Part shown: positions 1-8,997 of the stretch, piece by piece
Layout: each line of letters starts with the position of its first letter
Position numbering within the stretch: the first letter of the stretch is position 1
Assembly (NCBI RefSeq): GCF_900109755.1
Contig: NZ_FOAR01000001.1
Span: forward strand, 62,001 to 126,000
From: Pseudomonas agarici
Lineage (GTDB): Bacteria; Pseudomonadota; Gammaproteobacteria; Pseudomonadales; Pseudomonadaceae
Reading direction: 5' to 3'
DNA: 64,000 nt
Notes under the pieces: model-generated
What the model saw: only the letters and a program-made list of their open reading frames with translations
What the model was told of the DNA's origin: nothing
Database searches by the model: none
Position numbers and translations under genes: made by a program

Positions 1-539
1 CCCAGCTTGTTGGCTTCGGTGATCGCGATGCGCTCATGGTCAACGTCGATCACGAACAGTGCGTCTGGCAGACCGCCCATGTCCTTGATACCACCCAGGC
101 TACGATCCAGCTTTTCCAGATCGCGAGTGCGCATCAGCGCCTCTTTCTTGGTCAGCTTGGCGAACGTGCCATCTTCGGCTTGCACTTCAAGGTCACGCAG
201 ACGCTTGATGGAAGCACGGATGGTTTTGAAGTTGGTCAGCATGCCGCCCAACCAACGGTGATCGACATACGGCGAACCGCAACGCGCGGCTTCTTCAGCG
301 ACGATCTTGCCAGCGGAACGCTTGGTACCGACGAACAGAATCTTGTTTTTACCCTGGGCCAGACGCTCTACGAAAGTCAGCGCTTCGTTGAACATTGGCA
401 GGGTTTTTTCGAGGTTGATGATGTGGATCTTGTTACGCGCGCCGAAAATGTATTTGCCCATTTTCGGGTTCCAGTAACGGGTCTGGTGACCGAAGTGCAC
501 ACCGGCCTTCAGCATATCGCGCATGTTGACTTGGGACAT
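1..539 (-). CDS. rpsB: 30S ribosomal protein S2 (partial, C-terminus off the left edge)
   Basis: Structural protein of the 30S subunit, placed at the head/body junction. The start codon is the ATG whose complement is at 537-539, and the protein opens [20 protein letters not shown], the typical S2 N-terminus. S2 signature stretches follow ([41 protein letters not shown]). About 179 residues are present; the usual length is near 245, so the rest lies left of base 1. In gammaproteobacteria rpsB is followed by tsf, which would also lie off the window. The gene is divergent from map. Confidence 0.97.
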   Translation of the reverse strand, partial: MSQVNMRDMLKAGVHFGHQTRYWNPKMGKYIFGARNKIHIINLEKTLPMFNEALTFVERLAQGKNKILFVGTKRSAGKIVAEEAARCGSPYVDHRWLGGMLTNFKTIRASIKRLRDLEVQAEDGTFAKLTKKEALMRTRDLEKLDRSLGGIKDMGGLPDALFVIDVDHERIAITEANKL

Positions 540-681
540 GATAGTTCCTTAATTAAGTCGGGTTTGGCCTCCACGCATCCCAATGACCAACCCGGCAGCA
601 TCAAGCTGAAGGCACCCAGGTCATCGTGTCGACACGTGTGTGGATTTAAGCCTTTCGGGGCATCCCCGCAAAGCGGCGCAT

Positions 682-710
682 GTTATACCACAGGGAGGAC
701 AAAAACGAAA
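682..710 (-). promoter_or_regulatory. probable rpsB promoter and leader region
   Basis: On the minus strand a TATAAC -10 box (complement 682-687) preceded by TGG makes an extended -10. A weak TTTCGT -35 (complement 705-710) lies 17 bases upstream. Transcription from here gives a leader of about 130 nt before the rpsB ATG at 539. The leader contains the palindrome GTGTCGACAC near 629-638 and a GCGGGGATGCCCCG-type hairpin. Such leaders in other gammaproteobacteria allow S2 autoregulation; that role here is inference. Confidence 0.5.
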
Positions 711-825
711 CCTGGATTCGTATTTCCTATCAAGGACTTTGGTGCGCCCCTTGGTTTTGCACCTGAAGCCCCCATTCTTTATGGAGACAAGCGATATCCG
801 GACCTCATGATTTGCCTCCTCAGTC

Positions 826-834
826 TGTTAGAAT
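826..834 (+). promoter_or_regulatory. probable extended -10 promoter of map
   Basis: TGTTAGAAT at 826-834 is an extended -10 (TGn plus TAGAAT) about 100 bases upstream of the map ATG. No good -35 hexamer is visible at 17 bases, as expected of extended -10 promoters. The rest of the 540-938 gap holds the divergent rpsB promoter and leader and no gene that I can support. Confidence 0.35.
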
Positions 835-938
835 CGCATTTTTCAGGGTTTTGAGAACGCAACACTCCATGACCGGATGTTGCCCTGCTCGACCTTTTCC
901 CGTGTTTATCAGCGCCGACGAGCGCATAGAGAGCCTGT

Positions 939-1721
939 ATGACCGTCACCCTCAAAACTCCCGAGGACATCGCAAAAATGCGCGTCGCCGGCAAGCTGGC
1001 CGCCGATGTACTGGAAATGATCGGTGAATACGTCAAGCCTGGCGTCACCACCGAGGAACTGGACCGCCTTTGCCACGACTATATCGTCAACGTACAACAG
1101 GCCATTCCCGCGCCCCTCAATTACAAGGGTTTCCCTAAGTCGATCTGCACCTCGGTCAACCACGTGGTCTGTCATGGCATCCCCGGCGACAAGCCGCTCA
1201 AGGATGGTGACACCGTGAACATCGACGTGACCGTGATCAAGGACGGCTACCACGGCGATACCAGCAAGATGTTCCATGTCGGCAACGTGCCGGTCTGGGC
1301 CGAGCGCCTGTCCCAAGTGACCCAGGAATGCATGTACAAAGCGATCGAGATCGTCAAGCCTGGCTGCCGCCTGGGCGATATCGGCGAAATCATCCAGAAA
1401 CACGCTGAAAAGAATGGCTTCTCGGTGGTTCGCGAATTCTGTGGCCACGGCATCGGCAAAGTCTTCCACGAAGAGCCACAGATTCTGCACTATGGCCGCG
1501 CCGGTACCGGCATGGAACTGAAAGCCGGCATGACCTTCACCATCGAGCCGATGATCAACCAGGGCAAGGCCGACACCAAGGTGCTGGGCGACGGCTGGAC
1601 CGCTATCACCAAGGACCGCAAGCTCTCGGCCCAGTGGGAGCACACCTTGCTGGTCACCGAAACCGGCTACGAGATCTTCACCCTGCGCCGCGATGACACT
1701 ATCCCCCGCGTCTCAGCCTGA
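939..1721 (+). CDS. map: type I methionine aminopeptidase
   Basis: Removes the initiator methionine from nascent proteins in the cytosol. At 260 aa it has the usual length of the short bacterial type I enzyme. The pita-bread fold metal ligands are visible in order: Asp in VNIDVTV, Asp in YHGDTS, His in FCGHGIG, Glu in TFTIEPM and Glu in QWEHTLLV. The start is preceded by AGAGAG at a good distance. It is divergent from rpsB and lies 21 bases before glnD, so the two may share a transcript. The rpsB/map/glnD arrangement is common in Pseudomonas. Confidence 0.97.
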   Translation: MTVTLKTPEDIAKMRVAGKLAADVLEMIGEYVKPGVTTEELDRLCHDYIVNVQQAIPAPLNYKGFPKSICTSVNHVVCHGIPGDKPLKDGDTVNIDVTVIKDGYHGDTSKMFHVGNVPVWAERLSQVTQECMYKAIEIVKPGCRLGDIGEIIQKHAEKNGFSVVREFCGHGIGKVFHEEPQILHYGRAGTGMELKAGMTFTIEPMINQGKADTKVLGDGWTAITKDRKLSAQWEHTLLVTETGYEIFTLRRDDTIPRVSA

Positions 1722-1742
1722 TCCACAAAGGTAAACCAATCG

Positions 1743-4445
1743 ATGCCGCAGGTGGACCCCGAACTCTTCGACCGCGGTCAGTTCCAGGCGGAGCTGGCCT
1801 TGAAGGCCAGCCCGATAGCGGCATTCAAGAAAGCCATCCGCCAGGCTCGTGAGGTCCTCGACGCACGCTTTCGCAGCGGACGCGATATCCGTCGGCTGAT
1901 CGAGGATCGCGCCTGGTTCGTCGATAACATCCTGCAAAAAGCCTGGGAGCAATTCGACTGGAACGAAGATGCCGATATCGCCCTGGTGGCAGTCGGCGGC
2001 TATGGCCGGGGTGAATTGCACCCCTACTCGGACATTGACTTGCTGATCCTGCTGGACAGCGCCGACCACGAGATTTTTCGCGACTCCATCGAGCGCTTCC
2101 TGACCCTGCTCTGGGATATCGGCCTGGAAGTCGGCCAGAGCGTTCGCTCGATCGACGAGTGCGCCCAAGAGGCACGCGCCGACCTGACCATTATCACCAA
2201 CCTGATGGAAAGTCGCACCATCGCCGGCCCCGAGCACCTGCGCCAGCACATGCTCGCGGTCACCAGCACCGCCCACATGTGGCCGAGCAAGAACTTTTTC
2301 CTGGCCAAACACGCCGAGCAGAAGGCCCGCCACCACAAATACAACGACACCGAATACAACCTGGAACCCAACGTCAAGGGCTCGCCCGGCGGTCTGCGGG
2401 ATATCCAGACGATTCTCTGGGTTGCCCGTCGCCAGTACGGCACCCTGAACCTGCGCGCCCTGGCTGGCGAAGGCTTCCTGGTGGAAAGTGAAAACGCACT
2501 GCTGGCCTCCTCCCAGGAGTTTCTCTGGAAGGTCCGCTATGCCCTGCACATGCTCGCCGGGCGCTCCGAGGACCGCCTGCTGTTCGACCATCAACGCAGC
2601 ATCGCCGGGCTGCTGGGGTTTCAGGGCGACGACGCCAAGCAGGCCGTTGAGAACTTCATGCAGCAGTATTACCGGGTGGTCATGAGCATTGCCCAGCTCA
2701 GCGACCTGATCATCCAGCACTTCGAAGAGGTCATCCTCGCCCCGGCAGACCAGGCGGCGCCGCAGCCGCTCAACTCGCGTTTCCAACTGCACGACGGTTA
2801 TATCGAAGCAAGCAAGCCGAACGTCTTCAAACGCACGCCATTTGCCATGCTGGAAATTTTCGTACTGATGGCTCAGCAACCGGAAATCAAGGGCGTGCGT
2901 GCCGACACCATCCGCCTGCTGCGCGAACACCGTCACCTGATCGACGATGACTTTCGCAACGACATCCGCAACACCAGCCTATTCATCGAGTTGTTCAAGT
3001 GCAAGATCGGTATCCACCGCAACCTGCGCCGGATGAACCGCTACGGCATCCTCGGGCGTTACCTGCCGGAGTTCGGCGACATCGTCGGGCAGATGCAGCA
3101 CGACCTGTTCCACATCTATACGGTCGATGCGCACACCCTGAACCTGATCAAGCATCTGCGAAAGCTGCAGTACACCCAGGTTTCCGAGAAATTCCCACTG
3201 GCCGCCAAGCTGATGGCCAAGCTGCCCAAGCCCGAACTGGTCTACATGGCCGGGCTCTACCACGACATCGGCAAGGGCCGCCACGGCGACCACTCGGAGC
3301 TCGGCGCAATCGACGCCGACGCCTTCTGTAAGCGCCACCAGTTGCCCGCCTGGGACAGCCGCCTGATCGTCTGGCTGGTACAAAACCACCTGGTGATGTC
3401 CACCACTGCCCAGCGCAAGGACCTGTCCGATCCACAGGTCATCCATGACTTCGCCCAGACCGTCGGCGACCAGGTGTACCTGGATTACCTGTACGTGCTC
3501 ACCGTCGCCGATATCAACGCGACCAACCCGAGCCTGTGGAACTCCTGGCGCGCCAGCCTGTTGCGCCAGCTCTACACCGAGACCAAGCGCGCCCTGCGCC
3601 GCGGCCTGGAAAACCCGGTAGACCGCGAAGAGCAGATTCGCCAGACCCAAAGCGCCGCCCTGGATATCCTGGTGCGCGCGGGCACCGACCCCGACGATGT
3701 CGAGCAACTCTGGTCGCAACTGGGCGATGACTACTTTCTGCGTCACACCGCCGGCGATGTCGCCTGGCACAGCGATGCAATCCTCCAGCAGCCGGCCGAT
3801 GGCGGACCGTTGGTGTTGATCAAGGAAACCACACAGCGCGAATTCGAAGGCGGCACGCAGATCTTCATCTACGCCCCGGACCAACATGACTTTTTCGCCG
3901 TGACCGTGGCCGCCATGGACCAGCTCAACCTGAACATCCATGATGCCCGGGTCATCACCTCCAGCAGCCAGTTCACCCTCGACACCTATATCGTGCTAGA
4001 CAACGACGGCGGCGCCATCGGCGACAACCCGAAGCGGGTCCGGCAGATCCGCGATGGCCTGACCGAGGCCCTGCGCAATCCCGACGACTACCCCACCATC
4101 ATCCAACGCCGAGTACCGCGCCAGCTCAAGCACTTCGCCTTCGCCCCGCAGGTAACCATCCATAATGACGCCCAGCGCCCGGTGACTGTACTTGAGCTCA
4201 GCGCTCCAGACCGGCCCGGCCTGCTGGCACGGATCGGCAAGATCTTCCTGGAGTTCGACCTGTCGCTGCAGAACGCCAAGATCGCCACCCTCGGCGAACG
4301 GGTGGAGGATGTGTTCTTCATTACCGACGCCGACAACCAACCGCTGTCCGACCCGCAACTGTGCAGCCGATTGCAAGACGCTATCGTCGAACAGTTGAGT
4401 GTCGACGCCGAACCGCCCCCTGAAACGACGCGCCTGAGTCTCTGA
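1743..4445 (+). CDS. glnD: bifunctional [protein-PII] uridylyltransferase/uridylyl-removing enzyme
   Basis: Senses glutamine and adds UMP to, or removes it from, the PII proteins, thereby setting nitrogen control of glutamine synthetase and NtrBC. The 900 aa protein shows the complete family architecture. The nucleotidyltransferase motif [17 protein letters not shown] is at about residues 85-101. The HD hydrolase motif [16 protein letters not shown] has its His-Asp pair at about 507-508. Two C-terminal ACT domains lie at about 710-790 and 815-890 (for example [17 protein letters not shown]). The start has AAAGGT upstream. dapC follows closely on the same strand. Confidence 0.97.
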   Translation: MPQVDPELFDRGQFQAELALKASPIAAFKKAIRQAREVLDARFRSGRDIRRLIEDRAWFVDNILQKAWEQFDWNEDADIALVAVGGYGRGELHPYSDIDLLILLDSADHEIFRDSIERFLTLLWDIGLEVGQSVRSIDECAQEARADLTIITNLMESRTIAGPEHLRQHMLAVTSTAHMWPSKNFFLAKHAEQKARHHKYNDTEYNLEPNVKGSPGGLRDIQTILWVARRQYGTLNLRALAGEGFLVESENALLASSQEFLWKVRYALHMLAGRSEDRLLFDHQRSIAGLLGFQGDDAKQAVENFMQQYYRVVMSIAQLSDLIIQHFEEVILAPADQAAPQPLNSRFQLHDGYIEASKPNVFKRTPFAMLEIFVLMAQQPEIKGVRADTIRLLREHRHLIDDDFRNDIRNTSLFIELFKCKIGIHRNLRRMNRYGILGRYLPEFGDIVGQMQHDLFHIYTVDAHTLNLIKHLRKLQYTQVSEKFPLAAKLMAKLPKPELVYMAGLYHDIGKGRHGDHSELGAIDADAFCKRHQLPAWDSRLIVWLVQNHLVMSTTAQRKDLSDPQVIHDFAQTVGDQVYLDYLYVLTVADINATNPSLWNSWRASLLRQLYTETKRALRRGLENPVDREEQIRQTQSAALDILVRAGTDPDDVEQLWSQLGDDYFLRHTAGDVAWHSDAILQQPADGGPLVLIKETTQREFEGGTQIFIYAPDQHDFFAVTVAAMDQLNLNIHDARVITSSSQFTLDTYIVLDNDGGAIGDNPKRVRQIRDGLTEALRNPDDYPTIIQRRVPRQLKHFAFAPQVTIHNDAQRPVTVLELSAPDRPGLLARIGKIFLEFDLSLQNAKIATLGERVEDVFFITDADNQPLSDPQLCSRLQDAIVEQLSVDAEPPPETTRLSL

Positions 4446-4481
4446 CGCACCGACACCTGAATGAAGCGAGCACCGTTACCG

Positions 4482-5681
4482 ATGAACAACGCCCTGAACC
4501 AGTTGCAGCCCTACCCGTTCGAGAAGCTGCGCGCCCTGCTCGCCAGCGTGACGCCGAACGCGGACAAGCGGCCGATTGCCCTGTCCATCGGTGAACCGAA
4601 ACACCGCTCGCCGGCGTTTGTCGCCGAGGCCCTGAGCGCCAACCTGGAGCAGATGGCCGTGTACCCGACGACCCTCGGCGTATCGGCCCTGCGTGAAGCC
4701 ATCGCCGGCTGGTGCGAGCGGCGTTTCGGCGTGCCGAGCGGCTGGATCGATCCGGCGCGCAATGTCCTGCCGGTCAATGGCACCCGCGAGGCGCTGTTCG
4801 CCTTCACCCAGACCGTGGTCAACCGTGACGACGATGCACTGGTGGTCAGCCCCAACCCGTTCTATCAGATCTACGAAGGCGCGGCCTTCCTTGCCGGGGC
4901 CAAGCCGCACTACCTGCCGTGCCTGGATGAGAACGGCTTCAACCCAGACTTCGACACCGTATCGACCGAGACCTGGCAGCGTTGCCAGATTCTGTTTCTC
5001 TGCTCACCGGGCAACCCGACCGGCGCACTGATTCCAGTAGAGACCCTGAAAAAACTGATTGCCCTGGCTGACGAACACGACTTCGTGATCGCCGCCGACG
5101 AGTGCTACAGCGAACTGTACTTCGATGAGCAGACACCACCGCCGGGCCTGCTCAGCGCCTGCGTGGCGCTGGGCCGCAAGGACTTCAAGCGTTGCGTGGT
5201 GTTCCACAGCCTGTCCAAACGTTCCAACCTGCCGGGGCTGCGTTCGGGTTTTGTTGCCGGTGACGCCGATATTCTCAAGGCTTTCCTGCTGTATCGCACC
5301 TATCACGGTTGCGCGATGCCAGTGCAGACCCAGTTGGCTAGCGTGGCTGCCTGGAACGACGAAGTCCATGTACGCGCTAACCGTGCGCTGTACCGGGAGA
5401 AATTCGATGCGGTGCTGGAGATCCTGGCACCCGTGCTGGATGTACAGCGGCCGGATGGCAGCTTCTATCTGTGGCCGAATGTGCAAGGCGACGATGCGGC
5501 GTTCTGCCGTGATCTGTTTGCCCAAGAGCATGTAACCGTGGTGCCCGGCTCCTACCTGTCCCGCGAAGTGGCCGGCGTCAATCCGGGGGCCGGGCGCGTG
5601 CGCATGGCATTGGTTGCGCCACTCGCCGAATGCGTTGAAGCCGCTGAGCGGATCCGCGCGTTTATCCAACGCCGCAAGTAG
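4482..5681 (+). CDS. dapC: succinyldiaminopimelate transaminase
   Basis: PLP-dependent aminotransferase of fold type I that forms N-succinyl-LL-2,6-diaminopimelate from the keto acid made after DapD, on the lysine and peptidoglycan route. The protein (399 aa) opens MNNALNQLQPYPFEKLRALL, which is characteristic of this group. The PLP lysine lies in FHSLSKRSNLPGLRSGF and the Asp that binds the pyridine nitrogen in AADECYSELYF. I chose the ATG at 4482 over an in-frame ATG at 4461 because family proteins begin MNNAL. It lies 36 bases after glnD and probably shares its transcript. dapD and dapE are also in the window. Confidence 0.9.
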   Translation: MNNALNQLQPYPFEKLRALLASVTPNADKRPIALSIGEPKHRSPAFVAEALSANLEQMAVYPTTLGVSALREAIAGWCERRFGVPSGWIDPARNVLPVNGTREALFAFTQTVVNRDDDALVVSPNPFYQIYEGAAFLAGAKPHYLPCLDENGFNPDFDTVSTETWQRCQILFLCSPGNPTGALIPVETLKKLIALADEHDFVIAADECYSELYFDEQTPPPGLLSACVALGRKDFKRCVVFHSLSKRSNLPGLRSGFVAGDADILKAFLLYRTYHGCAMPVQTQLASVAAWNDEVHVRANRALYREKFDAVLEILAPVLDVQRPDGSFYLWPNVQGDDAAFCRDLFAQEHVTVVPGSYLSREVAGVNPGAGRVRMALVAPLAECVEAAERIRAFIQRRK

Positions 5682-5769
5682 TTACAGCCAGGAACGCTCT
5701 CAAGTCGCCGGGTCATGGCATAATCTTCAACCTTTCATCCCTCACATCTCCAAAGGGGAGGCAATTGCT

Positions 5770-6132
5770 GTGACCGCTTCGAGCAAAACGTTGCACCTTT
5801 TCGGAATCAAGGCATGCGACACCATGAAAAAGGCCCGTACCTGGCTCCAAGAGCAGGCCGTGCCGTATGAGTTTCACGACTACAAGACCGCCGGCATCGA
5901 CCGCGAACACCTGACCCGGTGGTGCGACGAGCACGGCTGGCAAGTAGTGCTGAACCGCGCCGGAACCACCTTTCGTAAACTCGACGACGAACATAAAGCC
6001 GATCTCGACCAGGCGAAAGCGATCGAGCTGATGCTCGCTCAGCCCTCGATGATCAAGCGCCCGGTGCTCGATCTCGGTAACCGAACGCTGATTGGCTTCA
6101 AGCCAGATAGCTACGCGGCGGCCCTCAACTGA
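5770..6132 (+). CDS. ArsC/Spx-family thioredoxin-fold protein (YffB-like)
   Basis: A 120 aa member of the arsenate reductase/Spx superfamily. The thioredoxin-like N-terminus LHLFGIKACDTMKKARTWL has a single active-site-type Cys at residue 16, and a YDxK-like segment (FHDYKTAGID) follows. Family proteins of this type (E. coli YffB) are GSH-dependent thiol reductases of unclear substrate; there is no ars operon nearby, so arsenate resistance is not implied. The start is GTG at 5770, with AAAGGGGAGG directly upstream at good spacing. It sits between dapC and dapD, 46 bases before dapD. Confidence 0.85.
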   Translation: MTASSKTLHLFGIKACDTMKKARTWLQEQAVPYEFHDYKTAGIDREHLTRWCDEHGWQVVLNRAGTTFRKLDDEHKADLDQAKAIELMLAQPSMIKRPVLDLGNRTLIGFKPDSYAAALN

Positions 6133-6178
6133 GCCAGAGCGCTCAAGGCCCCCACTCATTTTTGCAAGAGGTAACTGC

Positions 6179-7213
6179 ATGTCCACTACTCTGTTCAGCC
6201 TGGGCTTCGGCGTTGGTACCCAGAATCGTCAAGGTGCCTGGCTGGAAGTGTTCTACGCCCAACCGCTGATCCAACCGTCCGCCGAACTGGTCGCAGCCAT
6301 TGCGCCAATATTGGGTTACACCGGCGGCAACCAGGCGATCGGTTTCACCACCGCTCAAGCCTCGCAATTGGCCGAAACGCTCAAAGGGGTCGACGCCGCC
6401 CAGGCCGCGCTGCTGACCCGCCTGGCCGAAAGCCATAAGCCGCTAGTGGCCACCCTGTTGGCCGAAGACACCCAACTGAGCTCCACCCCCGAGGCCTACC
6501 TTAAGCTGCACCTGCTGTCCCACCGCCTGGTCAAGCCCCACGGCCTGAGCCTGGCCGGCGTGTTTCCGTTGCTGCCGAACGTGGCCTGGACCAGCCAGGG
6601 TGCCATCGACCTCTCCGAGCTGGCCGCGCACCAACTGGAAGCCCGCCTGCGTGGCGAGCTGCTGGAGGTATTCTCGGTGGACAAGTTCCCGAAAATGACC
6701 GACTACGTGGTGCCGAGCGGCGTGCGTATCGCCGACAGCGCACGGGTTCGCCTGGGCGCCTATATCGGCGAAGGCACGACCGTGATGCACGAAGGCTTCG
6801 TCAACTTCAACGCCGGTACCGAAGGCCCGGGCATGATCGAAGGCCGTGTGTCGGCGGGTGTATTCGTTGGCAAGGGCTCGGACCTCGGCGGCGGCTGCTC
6901 GACCATGGGCACCCTGTCCGGTGGCGGTAATATCGTGATCAAGGTCGGCGAAGGCTGTCTGATCGGTGCCAACGCCGGTATCGGTATCCCGCTGGGCGAC
7001 CGCAACACCGTGGAGTCCGGCCTGTACGTGACTGCCGGCACCAAGGTCGCGCTGCTCGACGAGAACAACCAGTTGGTTAAAGTGATCAAGGCCCGCGATC
7101 TGGCCGGCCAGCCGGACCTGCTGTTTCGGCGCAATTCGGAAACCGGCGCGGTGGAATGCAAGACCCACAAGTCGGCCATCGAGCTGAACGAAGCCCTGCA
7201 CGCGCATAACTGA
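6179..7213 (+). CDS. dapD: 2,3,4,5-tetrahydropyridine-2,6-dicarboxylate N-succinyltransferase
   Basis: Transfers succinyl from succinyl-CoA to tetrahydrodipicolinate, the committing step of the succinylase branch of diaminopimelate synthesis. The 344 aa protein matches the long Pseudomonas/actinobacterial-type DapD rather than the 274 aa E. coli type. A left-handed parallel beta-helix of hexapeptide repeats runs over about residues 180-300 (GVRIADSARVRLGAYIGEG, GKGSDLGGGCSTMGTLSGG, IGANAGIGIPLGDRN). The ATG at 6179 is preceded by AAGAGG. It shares its direction with dapC, one gene upstream. Confidence 0.95.
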   Translation: MSTTLFSLGFGVGTQNRQGAWLEVFYAQPLIQPSAELVAAIAPILGYTGGNQAIGFTTAQASQLAETLKGVDAAQAALLTRLAESHKPLVATLLAEDTQLSSTPEAYLKLHLLSHRLVKPHGLSLAGVFPLLPNVAWTSQGAIDLSELAAHQLEARLRGELLEVFSVDKFPKMTDYVVPSGVRIADSARVRLGAYIGEGTTVMHEGFVNFNAGTEGPGMIEGRVSAGVFVGKGSDLGGGCSTMGTLSGGGNIVIKVGEGCLIGANAGIGIPLGDRNTVESGLYVTAGTKVALLDENNQLVKVIKARDLAGQPDLLFRRNSETGAVECKTHKSAIELNEALHAHN

Positions 7214-7228
7214 GCAGGATCGCTGTTG

Positions 7229-7255
7229 TAAGGCCGGCTTGCCGGCGAGGGTGCC
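7229..7255 (+). repeat. REP-like palindrome
   Basis: GGCCGGCTTGCCGGCGAGG in the 119-base gap between dapD and csdA contains the palindrome GCCGGCTTGCCGGC, a core seen in Pseudomonas REP elements. A close relative occurs at 23168-23188 in this window. It may act as a transcription attenuator or an mRNA 3' stabiliser after dapD. Confidence 0.5.
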
Positions 7256-7332
7256 CACAAGGCCACCTTCGCCAGCCAGCTCGGCGCCTCCGGGTTTGCG
7301 CATCCCCGTCCATGCAACCAGGGCCGAACACT

Positions 7333-8538
7333 ATGTTGATTCCCTCTCCCTGGCGTGCCGACTTTCCGGCCATCGCCGCCCTGCAACGACAGGACCAGAT
7401 CTATCTGGACAGCGCCGCCACCACGCAAAAACCGCAAGCCCTGCTCGATGCCCTGGCGCATTATTACGCCAATGGCGCGGCCAACGTCCATCGCGCCCAG
7501 CACCTGCCCGGCGCCCATGCGACCCAGGCCTTCGAAGACAGCCGGATCAAGGTCGGCCAATGGCTGAACATCGCAGACAGCGGGCAAGTGATCTTCACCC
7601 ATGGCGCCACCTCGGCGCTGAACCTGCTGGCTTATGGCCTGGAAGCGCTTTTTCAAGCGGGCGATGAGCTGGTTATCAGTGCCTTGGAACACCACGCCAA
7701 TCTGTTGCCCTGGCAGCAACTGGCACAACGCCGAAGCCTCAAGCTGATCGTCTTGCCCATCGATGCGGCTGGCCTGATCGATGTTGAGGCTGCGTGTGGC
7801 CTGATCGGTAAACGCACCCGCCTCCTGGCCGTCAGCCAGCTATCCAATGTGCTCGGCGCCTGGCAACCCTTGCCGGAGCTGCTGGCATGGGCGAAGAACC
7901 AGGGCGCCCTGACGGTCGTCGACGGCGCACAGGGGGTGGTACACGGCCGCCACAACGTGCAGGCGCTGGGTAGCGACTTCTACGTGTTCTCCAGCCACAA
8001 GCTGTACGGTCCCGAAGGGCTCGGCGTGCTCTATGGTCGCGATGAGGCACTGCATCAGTTGCGTCATTGGCAATTCGGCGGCGAGATGGTCCAGGATGCC
8101 GATTACCAACACGCCAGCTTTCGCCCCGCTCCGCTGGGTTTCGAGGCCGGGACACCCGCCATTGCCAGCGTGATCGGGTTGGGGGCGACCCTCGACTACC
8201 TCACCGGCCTGGACCAATCCGCCGTCTTCGCCCACGAAGCAGCGCTGCACGCCCACCTGCTGCAAGGCCTGAGAGTGCGCAAGGGCATTCGGCTACTCGG
8301 CGAGCCGCAAACGGCATTGGCCAGTTTTGTCGTCGACGGCATGCATCATGCCGATCTTGCCCACCTGCTGACCGAACAGGGCATCGCGGTCCGGGCCGGC
8401 CATCACTGTGCGATGCCGTTGATGAAACGCCTCGGCCTGAACGGCGCGATCCGCGTATCGCTGGCGCTGTACAACGACTCCGATGATCTCGAGCGTTTTT
8501 TCGAAGCGCTGGATCAGGCAATGGATCTGTTGCGATGA
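7333..8538 (+). CDS. csdA: cysteine desulfurase CsdA (SufS/CsdA class)
   Basis: PLP enzyme that takes sulfur from cysteine as a persulfide and hands it to the SufE-like partner. In the 401 aa protein the His stacking on PLP is in SALEHHANLLPW, the Schiff-base lysine in FSSHKLYGPEGLG, and the persulfide Cys in RAGHHCAMPLM, the short-loop context of the group II (SufS/CsdA) enzymes. The start is the ATG at 7333; an upstream in-frame ATG adds seven unlikely residues. It overlaps the following csdE by 4 bases (ATGA), so the two are translationally coupled. With csdE and tcdA next door, its likely job is tRNA t6A cyclisation rather than bulk Fe-S assembly. Confidence 0.93.
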   Translation: MLIPSPWRADFPAIAALQRQDQIYLDSAATTQKPQALLDALAHYYANGAANVHRAQHLPGAHATQAFEDSRIKVGQWLNIADSGQVIFTHGATSALNLLAYGLEALFQAGDELVISALEHHANLLPWQQLAQRRSLKLIVLPIDAAGLIDVEAACGLIGKRTRLLAVSQLSNVLGAWQPLPELLAWAKNQGALTVVDGAQGVVHGRHNVQALGSDFYVFSSHKLYGPEGLGVLYGRDEALHQLRHWQFGGEMVQDADYQHASFRPAPLGFEAGTPAIASVIGLGATLDYLTGLDQSAVFAHEAALHAHLLQGLRVRKGIRLLGEPQTALASFVVDGMHHADLAHLLTEQGIAVRAGHHCAMPLMKRLGLNGAIRVSLALYNDSDDLERFFEALDQAMDLLR

Positions 8539-8948
8539 GTTTGCCCAAACAAGCGCAGAGCGCCCTGGAGAGCTTCCAGATGGCAGCGAGCTGGGAGCAA
8601 CGAGCACGGTTGCTGATGCAATGGGGCGAACGCCTGCCCCCCTTGGCCGATGTCGACAAGATCGAGGCTAACCGGGTACACGGCTGTGAGAGTCAAGTCT
8701 GGTTGACCGGCTTATTGCAGGACAACCGCTGGCGGTTTGTGGCCCACGGCGATGCACGGATAATCCGCGGACTGCTGGGGTTGCTGCTGGTACGGGTCAA
8801 TGGCCTGACCGCTGAAGAGCTGCAAGGGATCGACCTGCCAGACTGGTTCAACCAGTTGGGGCTAGCCCGGCAGTTGTCGCCCTCCCGTAGCAACGGCCTG
8901 CACGCCGTGCTGCAGCGGATGCATGAGCTGACCGGCACGCGGGGTTGA
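8535..8948 (+). CDS. csdE: SufE-family sulfur acceptor CsdE
   Basis: A 137 aa SufE/CsdE protein that accepts persulfide sulfur from CsdA and passes it on. The conserved acceptor Cys is at residue 51 in RVHGCESQVWLTG, the family signature. The ATG overlaps the csdA stop. The convergent neighbour is tcdA (CsdL in E. coli), which supports the Csd rather than the Suf assignment; no sufBCD genes are present. Confidence 0.92.
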   Translation: MSLPKQAQSALESFQMAASWEQRARLLMQWGERLPPLADVDKIEANRVHGCESQVWLTGLLQDNRWRFVAHGDARIIRGLLGLLLVRVNGLTAEELQGIDLPDWFNQLGLARQLSPSRSNGLHAVLQRMHELTGTRG

Positions 8949-8994
8949 ACGGACTCCCGTGGCGAGCGGGCCAGCTCACTCGCCACGAGTCCGT
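8949..8994 (+). repeat. nested palindrome (REP-like) between convergent csdE and tcdA
   Basis: The outer arms ACGGACTC (8949-8956) and GAGTCCGT (8987-8994) enclose inner arms GTGGCGAG (8959-8966) and CTCGCCAC (8979-8986). The element fills the 49-base gap between the convergent csdE and tcdA stops. The inner arms recur at 15296-15322. It can fold on either strand and probably works as a bidirectional terminator or mRNA end, though no T-tract follows. Confidence 0.65.
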
Positions 8995-8997
8995 CCG

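Noticed and set aside
1713..3941. Long minus-strand frames (1713-2936 and 2979-3941)
   Set aside because: They are mirror frames of glnD with no family motif and no ribosome-binding site.
5770..6132. Arsenate resistance role for the ArsC-like protein
   Set aside because: Neighbours are dapC and dapD, there are no ars genes, and the sequence is of the YffB group rather than of true ArsC.
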